A DNA stretch of 6,855 bases from Blastococcus sp. (GCA_025963345.1 JAOPUS010000295.1:1-6855), one strand, 5' to 3'. Numbered from the stretch's first letter, positions 1 through 5,704 are shown. Notes: generated from the sequence alone by a model not told the origin. Numbers and translations are program-made.

Positions 1-45
1 CGTGGGGCGTCGAGATCCTCTCGAGCGAGCACCGTCGGCTCGACG

Positions 46-432
46 TCAGACACGCCGCCGCGCACGCGGCAACCACCGCTCGAGGGCTGCTTGAGGCCAC
101 CCCCGTCCGCCGGTGACCCCGGCGGCCGTGGACTCGTAGGGGTTGGAACTGTCCAGCAGGACCATGCCTGCGACCTGCTCGGGGTAGCGGGCGGCGCAGG
201 TCATCGCGTAGGTGCCGCCGGTCGAGTGCCCGACGAGCACGTACGGAACGTCCTCGCCGGCGCGGTCGAGGAGGGTGTGCAGGTCAGTGGCGGCCTGCAG
301 TCCGTCCTGCGGGTGTGGTGGGTCGTCGCTCCAGCCCTGGCCGGCGCGGTCGTAGGCGCACACCCGGGTGGTGCGGCTGACGGCAGGCGCGATGCGGCTC
401 CAGGAGGGCGACATCTCGCCGAGCCCGGGTGG
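46..432 (-). pseudogene. Alpha/beta hydrolase fragment lacking both ends
   Basis: The reading frame begins directly after the stop of the LuxR-type gene and runs to a TGA at 46-48. Numbered from the ATG at 412-414, it shows YDRAGQGWSD (residues 21-30), typical of the strand-helix region of serine alpha/beta hydrolases. It also has the nucleophile elbow GHSTGG (62-67) with Ser64, followed by the usual ARYPEQVAGMVLLDS segment. Intact members of this family have roughly 300 residues. Here the N-terminal part with the oxyanion-hole HG motif is absent, and the sequence loses family character after about residue 92, so the catalytic Asp and His are missing. Homology to the family (PGLGEMSPSW) starts about two codons after the neighbouring stop, so the 5' end was probably removed by a rearrangement. 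There is no ribosome binding site at the ATG. It is most likely non-functional. Confidence 0.75.
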
Positions 433-3183
433 TCAGCGCTCGTGGCCTCGCGACAGCAGGCCGAGCTCGGCGCCCCGGCGGACCGCTGCCCGGCGGTTGT
501 TCACGCCGAGCTTGGCGTAGATGTTCTTGGTGTGGGTCCGCACGGTGTTGAGCGACACGACGAGCTCGCGGGCGATGCCCGGGCCGTTCAGGTCCGTTCC
601 GAGCAGCCGGAGAAGCTCGAGTTCACGGACGCTCAGCGGCTCGATCAGGCCCTGCTGCACGGGTGCGTCGCCGTCGGGGGCCGTGAGGGCTGCCAGGAGT
701 CGGCGGACGTACGCGGGCGCGGCGCCCTGCTTGGCGCAGGCTTTCAGGAGGGACGTCATCGGCGGCCCCTCGTCCACGAAGGCGCGCACATGACCCTCTG
801 GCTCCGCGAGCGTCAGCGCACGTGCCAGCGAGTCGAGCGCGCCGGGGACGTCGCCCCGGGCCTGGTGCGCGAGCGCCCGCAGCATCAGGAGCTCGATGAC
901 GCTCCCCGTCCGCTTCCCCTCCTGCGCCGCGTGCAGCAGTCGCTCCAGGAGCCGGGTGGCGTCGGCCAGCGCCCGTTCGTCACCCGCTGCCGCGTACTGC
1001 GCCAGGAGCGTCCGGGCCAGCGTGATGTGCTCGAACTCGCGCAGGTAAGGAAGGTCGTCCTCGACGGAGAGCCCGCGCTCGCGCGCCCAGCCGAGCGCCT
1101 CACCGACCCTCCTCTGCGCGACCCACACCCGCGCCCGCAAGGCCGCGATCGGCCGCACGTCGGGGAACAAGTCGCTGACGTACAGGCGCTCCGCTTCGTC
1201 GAGCAGGTCGACGGCGCCGCCGAGGTCTCCCTCGGCCTCGCGCACCCGCGCCATCGCGACCCGCCAGCGATGCCGGTTCTGCGGCAGGCCGGCGGGCTCG
1301 CCCAGCTCCGCGCTCACCGCCAGGTGCTGCCTCGCGGCGTCGAGATCGTTGCGCTCGCGGAACAGCTCGCTGATCCCCACGTGCATGTCCGCCGCCCCCC
1401 GCATCACCTGTGAGCGCTGCACCGCCGACGAGCCCGGCGTCGTCGCGCCCGCCAGTCCTTGCTCGTAGGTGGCCATCGCGTCGCGGAGCCGGCCCTGCGC
1501 GATCCGTATGTCGGCCAGCGCGATCGCGACACCGAGCATGTCGGAGTGGTGCCCGGCCTTCTCCAGGTTGGCGCGCGAGTCCGACCACCACCGGTGCGCG
1601 GCCTCGAGGTCCCCGCGGCTCCAGTGCGCGAGCCCCAGCAACCCGGCCGCCGACCCACGCAGCAGGTGGTCGTCCTCTCCGACGAGGTCGAGCACCTGCT
1701 GGGCGTGGGTCATGGTGCCCGCCACGTCGCCCGTCACCCGAGCCTGCGCGGCGCGGTAGACAGCGATCTGGCTCCGTACGCCGCGGATCACGGCGTCGTC
1801 CACCCCGAACGTGGCACCCGAGGACGGCGCATCGCCGGCCTCGGCCGCCGCGTCCAGCCGGCGCTCGGCGTCGCGCAGGCGCTCCTCCACGCCGTCGAGC
1901 TCGCCGTGCATGAGGAGCGCGCCCGCATACTGCACGCTGAGGAAGGGCCGGTCCCGGATCACCTCGTCGGGGAGCGCCTCGAGCCAGTGGCGCAGCGTGG
2001 TCTCCTGGCGGTTCTGGCGCATCGCCGGCATCGCGAGCTCCACCAGGTCCGCGGCGCGCTCGGCGTTCCCGCTGGCCAGCGCATGGCGGATCGCCTCGGA
2101 CGGCTCGCCGTTCAGCTCGTACCAGCCACTCGCCCGCCGGTGCAGCTCCAGGACCCAGTCGGGCTGCTCGTCCAGGAGTCGCGCGCGCAGCACGTCGGCG
2201 AAGAGGTGGTGATAGCGGTACCAGTGGCGGCGGTCGTCGAGCGGCACCATGAAGAGGTTGCCGCGGTCGAGGGCCTCCAGCATCGCGTTCCCGCCGTCCT
2301 GGCCGACGACGACGTCGCACAGCGAACCGTTCAGCCGGCTGAGGATGGACGTCTGCAGGAGGAAGTCCCGGACGTCGTCGGGCTGACGCTGCAGGACCTC
2401 CTCGACCAGGTAGTCGACGATGTACCGGTCGTCGCCCGCGAAGCCCGCGATGAAGCCGGCGACGTCGTCCCGTCCCTGCATCGACAGCGCCGCCAGCTGG
2501 AGGGCGGCGATCCACCCTTCGGTGCGGCCCTCCAGCGCTGCGACGTCCTGCGCCGTCAGCGCCAGCCCCATCGCCTCGTTGAGGTACGCCGCGGCCTCCT
2601 CGGACGTGAAACGCAGGTCGTCGGCACGGACCTCGACGAGCTCGCCGCGCGCCCGCAACCGCGCCAACGGCAGCGCCGGATCGGCGCGGGTCCCGAGCAC
2701 CAGGTGGATCTGCGGGGGCAGGTGCTCGAGCAGGAAGGCCATCCCGTCGTGCACGTCGCGCGCCGTGATGACGTGGTAATCGTCGAGCACCAGCACCACG
2801 TCGTCGGTGGCGGCGCTGAGGTCGTTGACCAGGGTCGCGAGGACCTCCTCCATCGACGCCTGGGACGACTGCAGGAGCGCGAGCGCGCCGCCACCCACCC
2901 CGTGCGCCGTCCTCTGCAGTGCGGAGAGGAGATAGGTCCAGAACACGACCGGGTCGTTGTCCCGCTGATCGAGCGAGAGCCACGCCGTCGACCGTCCGTC
3001 AGTAGCGGCGGCGGTCAGCCACTCCGTCAGCAGCGTCGTCTTGCCGAAGCCGGCCGGGGCCGACACGAGCGTCAGCGCCACCTCGCCCCCACGGTCGAGA
3101 CGCTCGCTCAATCGGGTGCGCGGAACCAACCCGCGCCGCCGCCTGGGCACGTGGAGCTTGGTCGCGAGCAGCGGGCCTGCCAT
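433..3183 (-). CDS. Large ATP-binding LuxR-family regulator (MalT/LAL-like)
   Basis: A 916-residue regulator of the MalT/LAL type: an N-terminal signal-transduction ATPase, a long helical repeat region, and a C-terminal LuxR helix-turn-helix. Visible motifs are the family opening LLATKLHVPRR (residues 5-15), a Walker A segment APAGFGKTT (42-50, Lys48), a Walker B segment VVLVLDDYH (129-137), and the sensor-like TRADPALPLARLRARGEL (165-182). The LSVRELELL...LNTVRTHTKNIYAKLGV DNA-binding domain lies at about 850-910. The middle, about 340-840, is Ala/Leu/Arg-rich and TPR-like, as expected for the effector-binding part. I chose the ATG at 3181-3183 because GAGGAG (3190-3195, minus strand) lies six bases upstream. 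An ATG two codons earlier would touch that site, and a TTG at 3214-3216 has no clear site. Proteins of this class are ATP- and ligand-dependent activators, but the ligand and targets cannot be told here. It is complete and its ending (GAELGLLSR) is normal for the family. Confidence 0.93.
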   Translation of the reverse strand: MAGPLLATKLHVPRRRRGLVPRTRLSERLDRGGEVALTLVSAPAGFGKTTLLTEWLTAAATDGRSTAWLSLDQRDNDPVVFWTYLLSALQRTAHGVGGGALALLQSSQASMEEVLATLVNDLSAATDDVVLVLDDYHVITARDVHDGMAFLLEHLPPQIHLVLGTRADPALPLARLRARGELVEVRADDLRFTSEEAAAYLNEAMGLALTAQDVAALEGRTEGWIAALQLAALSMQGRDDVAGFIAGFAGDDRYIVDYLVEEVLQRQPDDVRDFLLQTSILSRLNGSLCDVVVGQDGGNAMLEALDRGNLFMVPLDDRRHWYRYHHLFADVLRARLLDEQPDWVLELHRRASGWYELNGEPSEAIRHALASGNAERAADLVELAMPAMRQNRQETTLRHWLEALPDEVIRDRPFLSVQYAGALLMHGELDGVEERLRDAERRLDAAAEAGDAPSSGATFGVDDAVIRGVRSQIAVYRAAQARVTGDVAGTMTHAQQVLDLVGEDDHLLRGSAAGLLGLAHWSRGDLEAAHRWWSDSRANLEKAGHHSDMLGVAIALADIRIAQGRLRDAMATYEQGLAGATTPGSSAVQRSQVMRGAADMHVGISELFRERNDLDAARQHLAVSAELGEPAGLPQNRHRWRVAMARVREAEGDLGGAVDLLDEAERLYVSDLFPDVRPIAALRARVWVAQRRVGEALGWARERGLSVEDDLPYLREFEHITLARTLLAQYAAAGDERALADATRLLERLLHAAQEGKRTGSVIELLMLRALAHQARGDVPGALDSLARALTLAEPEGHVRAFVDEGPPMTSLLKACAKQGAAPAYVRRLLAALTAPDGDAPVQQGLIEPLSVRELELLRLLGTDLNGPGIARELVVSLNTVRTHTKNIYAKLGVNNRRAAVRRGAELGLLSRGHER

Positions 3184-3189
3184 GACCAT

Positions 3190-3195
3190 CTCCTC
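3190..3195 (-). promoter_or_regulatory. Ribosome binding site fixing the LuxR-type start
   Basis: GAGGAG on the minus strand, six bases before the ATG at 3181-3183. It abuts the alternative ATG at 3187-3189 with no spacer, which argues for the downstream start codon. Confidence 0.6.
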
Positions 3196-3289
3196 AGCTC
3201 GGCCGCCTGGCCGCAAGGAGGTTGCCGGGGCGAACTGACCGTACTGGTTCGCGCCGGTGAGCAGGACGTCCTCCGGCCGGTGCTCGGGG

Positions 3290-3655
3290 GGGCATGCAGC
3301 AACACCGCGGCGACCGCGAACTGGATCATGGCGGCGGGGCCGAACGGCGGCACGTGCGTCGGGGCGAACCGGAGGCCGCAGCCGATGAGGGTGACGACGG
3401 CGCCGGTCGGCGCGCGTGATGCGCCTTCAGCGCCACCGCGGCTGCGACCGTGGCCAGCAGCCACGCGGCGGAACCGAGCACGGCGCCGACCGAGCCGTTG
3501 CCGAGCAGGCCGGATCCCAGCGCGCCTGGATCAGCGACGCCGGTCGAGGTCTCGTGGGCGCCTTGGACGAGAACGACGACGACGACTCTCGCGATCGCCG
3601 CGATCGCCGCGACCGGCCGGGGAGGTCGTGCACGAGCCAGCCGGCCCCTCAACAC
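3290..3655 (-). pseudogene. Small multi-pass membrane protein, frameshifted
   Basis: Two overlapping minus-strand frames together resemble one small four-segment integral membrane protein. The first frame starts at a GTG at 3653-3655. It gives a hydrophobic segment (VAAIAAIARVVVVVLVQGA), a loop with GAHETSTGV and GLLGNGSVGA, and a second segment (AAWLLATVAAAVAL). It then becomes a Ser/Pro-rich shadow sequence. Near 3410-3425 the membrane-like sequence continues in another frame with TGAVVTLIGCGLRF, PPFGPAAM and IQFAVAAVLL. That second frame has no natural end and overruns the start of the LuxR-type gene. The pattern fits a single-base indel in a gene of unknown function; a sequencing error would look the same. 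Tandem GCGATCGCC units around 3590-3612 encode the Ala/Ile-rich segment. The gene points toward the LuxR-type regulator and could once have shared a transcript with it. Confidence 0.55.
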
Positions 3656-3688
3656 TCCGCGTGGAACCGCCGGGGTGGAAGCCGCCGA

Positions 3689-3799
3689 TCACGCCACCGC
3701 TTCCGTTCCCGTTGCCACGCGCTGGTCGAGCAGCATGCCGACCAAGAACGCGAGCGGGTCGCGGCTGAGCAGATCGGCACCCGCGGGACCCTTCCTCAT
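3689..3799 (-). pseudogene. HhH-GPD-type DNA repair protein, N-terminal remnant (copy 1)
   Basis: A 36-codon minus-strand frame contains ADLLSRDPLAFLVGMLLDQRV. This matches the conserved N-terminal segment (LL.RDPLALLIGMLLDQQV) of actinobacterial HhH-GPD base-excision-repair family proteins, which are normally around 190-200 residues. Everything after that segment is gone, including the helix-hairpin-helix and the glycosylase core. The frame ends after eight unrelated residues at a TGA (3689-3691). The start of the protein is also shortened relative to the second copy at 4831-4955. An ATG at 3797-3799 is preceded by AGGGAGG three bases upstream, so a 36-residue peptide could still be made, but it cannot be a glycosylase. 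It lies divergently from a dtd remnant, mirroring the layout of the second copy. Confidence 0.6.
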
Positions 3800-3814
3800 C
3801 GGCCTCCCTGGGGA

Positions 3815-3860
3815 ATGCGCTGGTGAGCTGGTCAGTGCAGCGGCTGGGACGATCGACGGC
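3815..3860 (+). pseudogene. dtd 5' remnant (copy 1)
   Basis: This stretch aligns with the first codons of the intact dtd at 4995. TGGTGAGC is shared, and GTCAGTgCAGCGGCTG versus GTCAGTaCAGCGGCTG is identical at 15 of 16 positions. Both end in TCGACGGC. Relative to dtd, bases are missing just after the ATG (3815-3817) and one more is lost in GCTGGTC versus GCCGGGTC, so the frame is broken and meets TGA at 3824-3826. No dtd-like sequence follows after about 3860. Together with the divergent HhH-GPD remnant it forms a decayed copy of the locus at 4831-5048. Confidence 0.55.
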
Positions 3861-3900
3861 TCTGTACCCGTGCCCCAACCGTTCGGGCCAGGGTGCCGAA

Positions 3901-4140
3901 TCAGGGAGTGTGCCGCTCCGGCACGGCCGTGAGAATGCGTCCCGCGAGGGCATCGTGCGCGGCGACGAACAGTTCGTGCGCCCGGATGCCGGGCCAGTCG
4001 TCGGGCAATAGGTCCGCAGGGAGGCCGGGCCGCGGAAGGGGAAGTGCCGGTTGTCGGCGACGAGCTCGAGCCGGAGCCGCGGGACCTCCGGGCCGGCAGC
4101 ATGGCCGGCTCGGCGACCGGAGGCAGCGCCTCGAGGCGGC
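3901..4140 (-). pseudogene. PaaX-family regulator, C-terminal remnant
   Basis: The minus-strand frame ending at the TGA at 3901-3903 reads PGLPADLLPDDWPGIRAHELF. This resembles the end of the PaaX C-terminal domain, where a FPF.DPGLPAELLP.DWPG..A..LF pattern is usual. The expected preceding residues, ELVADNRHFPFR, occur immediately upstream but in a different frame. Restoring one G to CCCGGCCTC near 4025 joins the two. Further upstream, coding-like sequence (GRLEALPPVAEPAMLPAR) moves to a third frame around 4085-4095. Intact PaaX regulators have about 250-300 residues and an N-terminal winged helix; neither fits here before the cupin start at 4299. I infer a decayed, 5'-truncated gene. The family call rests on memory of the motif and needs a profile search. 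Confidence 0.42.
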
Positions 4141-4298
4141 CGTGCCGGTGTGATGACGACGCGCCCACCGGCACCGCACGTGAATGCTTCGCCGTGCCGG
4201 TGGAGGTCGACGCCGTCCGGCCGCGCGCCGGAGGCGATTGCACGGCGGACATTCGCAGATCTACTCTCTCAGGCTCCTGGCATGCAGAGGTGAGTGCG
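4141..4298. other. Cupin 5' region with cryptic minus-strand coding signal
   Basis: This stretch holds no intact gene. On the minus strand, the frame from 4256 to about 4141 has a strong G/C bias at third codon positions and reads through ASGARPDGVDLHRHGEAFTCGAGGRVVI without a stop. It has no start codon and no family I recognise. It may be a further part of a decayed gene continuing into the PaaX-like remnant. The plus strand carries the presumed promoter and ribosome binding site of the cupin gene. Confidence 0.3.
4238..4267 (+). promoter_or_regulatory. Possible promoter of the cupin gene
   Basis: TTGCAC (4238-4243) and TACTCT (4262-4267) are separated by 18 bases. The second element fits the loose actinobacterial TANNNT form of the -10 box; the first keeps only TTG of the -35 consensus. 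A transcript would start about 25 bases before the cupin ATG. The match is modest. Confidence 0.3.
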
Positions 4299-4757
4299 AT
4301 GGATGTCGTTCTCGTCCCCGCGGACGGCGGCGAAGTCCTCGCCGGCCCGAACCGGATCCGCATTCTGGAGGACGGCTCGAACACCGGACACCGGATCGGG
4401 TTCATCGAGGCGCGATTGCCGCCGGGCATCGGCGGTCCGCCTCAGCACCTCCACCGTGAGCACTCGGAGACCTTCTACGTCGTATCCGGGACGATGCGCT
4501 TCACGTCAGCCGATCAGTCCGTCGACGTTGCTGCCGGCGGACTGGTGACCGCGCCGGTCGGTGCCCCGCACACCTTTTCCAACCCGGACCCGGACGAATG
4601 GGCGGCGTTCATCTGCACGGTGGCCCCAGACCTGTACATCGGCTATTTCCGCGAAGTGACCGCCCTGCAGGCCGAGCACGGCGGCGTGGACGAGAAAGCG
4701 CTTCTGAAGGTGATGGCCCGCTACGCGACCGAGCCGTACCGGCCGCCGGGACCATAG
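4299..4757 (+). CDS. Single-domain cupin protein
   Basis: A 152-residue small beta-barrel protein of the cupin_2 / quercetin-dioxygenase-like type, probably cytoplasmic and metal-binding. Cupin motif 1 is complete at residues 45-64: the HLH pair (His50, His52), Glu57, and the FYVVSG turn. Motif 2 is GLVTAPVGAPHTFSN (81-95) with His91. This gives the standard three-His/one-Glu metal site. The tail (about 105-140) is helical and typical of family members with an extra C-terminal helix. I chose the ATG at 4299 because AGAGGTGAG lies just upstream (4286-4294), and because the open frame before it (from 4044) looks like non-coding shadow. Substrate and reaction cannot be deduced; relatives include dioxygenases, isomerases and binding proteins. 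It stands alone on its strand between decayed genes, so it may have arrived by transfer, although its codon use is only slightly less GC-biased than its neighbours. Confidence 0.85.
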   Translation: MDVVLVPADGGEVLAGPNRIRILEDGSNTGHRIGFIEARLPPGIGGPPQHLHREHSETFYVVSGTMRFTSADQSVDVAAGGLVTAPVGAPHTFSNPDPDEWAAFICTVAPDLYIGYFREVTALQAEHGGVDEKALLKVMARYATEPYRPPGP

Positions 4758-4994
4758 GCGGACCTGTCAAGAACTGTCATCGAAGAGGACCAGCGCAAAG
4801 ACTGGCACGTCTACGCCGTGTCCCGCCCTGTCACCGCATTCCTCCTGTTGCTGTTGACACGTGCTGATCCAGCAGCATCCCGATCAGCCGGCGAGCGGGT
4901 CGCGGCCGAGCAGTTCGTCGGCCGCGGCGTCCTGGGCGAGGGGGAGGGTCGGCACCCGGACGATCCTGCCGGAGAGACCGCCGGGGAGGATGCC
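4758..4994. other. Cupin-dtd spacer
   Basis: The spacer holds the second HhH-GPD remnant (4831-4955) and the dtd ribosome binding site. Its first 70 bases contain CTGTCA twice (4764-4769 and 4774-4779, a ten-base phase) and no recognisable terminator. The cupin and dtd share a frame with no stop between 4758 and 4994, but no start codon there is supported by homology or a ribosome site. Confidence 0.4.
4831..4955 (-). pseudogene. HhH-GPD-type DNA repair protein, N-terminal remnant (copy 2)
   Basis: From a GTG at 4953-4955 the minus strand reads MPTLPLAQDAAADELLGRDP, then LAG and a stop at 4884-4886. Shifting one base (GCCGGCTGATC in place of an expected GCCGGCCTGATC) restores LIGMLLDQHV. This is the canonical start of actinobacterial HhH-GPD family proteins (LAQDPAADELL...DPLALLIGMLLDQQV). 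After QHV, family similarity stops and the frame ends eight residues later at 4831-4833. The gene body is missing, so this is a fossil of a gene once divergent from dtd. It has a better preserved start than copy 1 but carries a frameshift that copy 1 lacks. Confidence 0.65.
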
Positions 4995-5429
4995 ATGGTG
5001 CGCGCCGTGGTGAGCCGGGTCAGTACAGCGGCTGTAATCGTCGACGGCGACGCCGTCGGCGAGATCGGTCCCGGACTGCTCTCACTGGTCGGAGTGGGCC
5101 GCGCGGACGACGAGGCGAGCGCCCGTGCGCTCGCCCGCAAGATCCACGAGTTGCGCATCTTTCCGACGGAGGACGGCGCCCGGTCGGCGTCGGATCTGGA
5201 CCTGCCGGTCCTTGTCGTGAGCCAGTTCACGCTCTACGCCGACACGCGGAAAGGCCGCCGCCCGTCCTGGCAGGACGCCGCACCCGGCGACGTGGCAGAA
5301 CCGTTGGTGGGCGTCGTGGTCGAGGAGCTGAGGCGGCGCGGCTGCGCCGTCGCGACCGGGGTGTTCGGGGCCCGCATGCAGGTGTCGTCGGTCAACGAGG
5401 GCCCGATGACCTTGCTCCTGGAGACCTGA
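4995..5429 (+). CDS. dtd: D-aminoacyl-tRNA deacylase
   Basis: A 144-residue DTD-fold enzyme that hydrolyses D-aminoacyl-tRNA, and Gly-tRNA(Ala) in the known bacterial enzymes, so that D-residues do not enter proteins. It is cytosolic and homodimeric in characterised members. The N-terminus MVRAVVSRVSTAAVIVDG and the GEIGPGLLSLVGV strand are normal. The active-site motif SQFTLYADTRKGRRPSW spans residues 76-92. The cross-subunit Gly-cisPro motif is in NEGPMT (134-139), with Met where many homologues have Val. The length matches the family. I chose the ATG at 4995 because it aligns with DTD N-termini and GGGGAGG lies five bases upstream; in-frame GTG codons further upstream (from 4818) would add a non-homologous extension. 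It was probably once divergent from an HhH-GPD gene, now decayed, and is followed on the same strand by sigB after a long leader. Confidence 0.95.
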   Translation: MVRAVVSRVSTAAVIVDGDAVGEIGPGLLSLVGVGRADDEASARALARKIHELRIFPTEDGARSASDLDLPVLVVSQFTLYADTRKGRRPSWQDAAPGDVAEPLVGVVVEELRRRGCAVATGVFGARMQVSSVNEGPMTLLLET

Positions 5430-5431
5430 GA

Positions 5432-5461
5432 ACTACATCGCCGGCGCTTCCACGTTGTAGT
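5432..5461. repeat. Short inverted repeat after dtd
   Basis: ACTACA (5432-5437) and TGTAGT (5456-5461) are perfect inverted copies separated by 18 bases, beginning just after the dtd stop. The stem is too short and the loop too long for a strong terminator. The right arm overlaps the possible -35 of the GTTG/GGGTAC element, so an operator is conceivable but unproven. Confidence 0.25.
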
Positions 5462-5479
5462 CGCGGCGGGCCGGGGTAC
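5454..5479 (+). promoter_or_regulatory. Possible SigF/SigB-type promoter upstream of sigB
   Basis: GTTG (5454-5457) and GGGTAC (5474-5479) are 16 bases apart. This resembles promoters read by actinobacterial SigF/Streptomyces SigB-type factors (GTTT or GNNT, 14-17 bases, GGGTAY). The -10 half is exact while the -35 half is partial. It would give a leader of over 200 bases before the sigma gene. Confidence 0.3.
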
Positions 5480-5532
5480 TAGGGCGTGACGGAAGACACT
5501 CCCTGTCGGTTTGCTGTGAACGGGTGGTTCGT

Positions 5533-5560
5533 GGAACACGGAGCCCGGTCCGAGCCGTTG
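5533..5560 (+). promoter_or_regulatory. SigE/SigH/SigR-type stress promoter upstream of sigB
   Basis: GGAAC (5533-5537) and GTTG (5557-5560) are separated by 19 bases. This is close to the GGAAY-N18/19-GTT promoters of ECF factors SigR (Streptomyces) and SigE/SigH (mycobacteria). In those genera such promoters drive the secondary sigma genes hrdD and sigB. Transcription would start near 5568, leaving a leader of about 135 bases. The assignment is by consensus only. Confidence 0.5.
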
Positions 5561-5704
5561 TGCAGGACGTACCACATCGGACAGAAGAGCAAGGGGCCGG
5601 TTCGGCGATCCCGGAGCCCCCGCACTTGACGCCCGGATGGTCGCCGCCGCCACCGAAGACGCGGCGAAATGCATCCGAACCGAAGGCAAGGACGAAGACA
5701 CATC

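Noticed and set aside
3570..3612. GAC and GCGATCGCC short tandem repeats as a functional repeat array
   Set aside because: They are simple codon repetition for Val and Ala/Ile in the membrane-protein remnant; two copies do not make an array, and there is no sign of CRISPR.
1459..3768. 769-codon plus-strand open frame opposite the LuxR-type gene
   Set aside because: It is the antisense shadow of a GC-rich gene: no family motifs and an Arg/Gln/Val/His-rich composition typical of the complementary strand.
4044..4298. Long N-terminal extension of the cupin from 4044
   Set aside because: The 85 extra residues look like shadow coding, do not resemble cupins, and a good ribosome site sits before the ATG at 4299.
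4764..4779. CTGTCA direct repeat with ten-base spacing as an operator
   Set aside because: Only two six-base copies are visible, so chance cannot be excluded, and no neighbouring promoter gives it a role.
4854..4882. Perfect TTGACA at 4854-4859 as a dtd promoter
   Set aside because: No acceptable -10 box lies 16-18 bases downstream, and the hexamer lies within the HhH-GPD remnant.
4818..4994. Upstream GTG start for dtd at 4818
   Set aside because: The added residues are unlike any DTD N-terminus and overlap the HhH-GPD remnant; the ATG at 4995 has its own ribosome site and aligns with the family.
5625..5650. TTGACG near 5625 as a vegetative sigB promoter
   Set aside because: The expected -10 region is GC-only (GTCGCCGCCGCC) with no TANNNT element.
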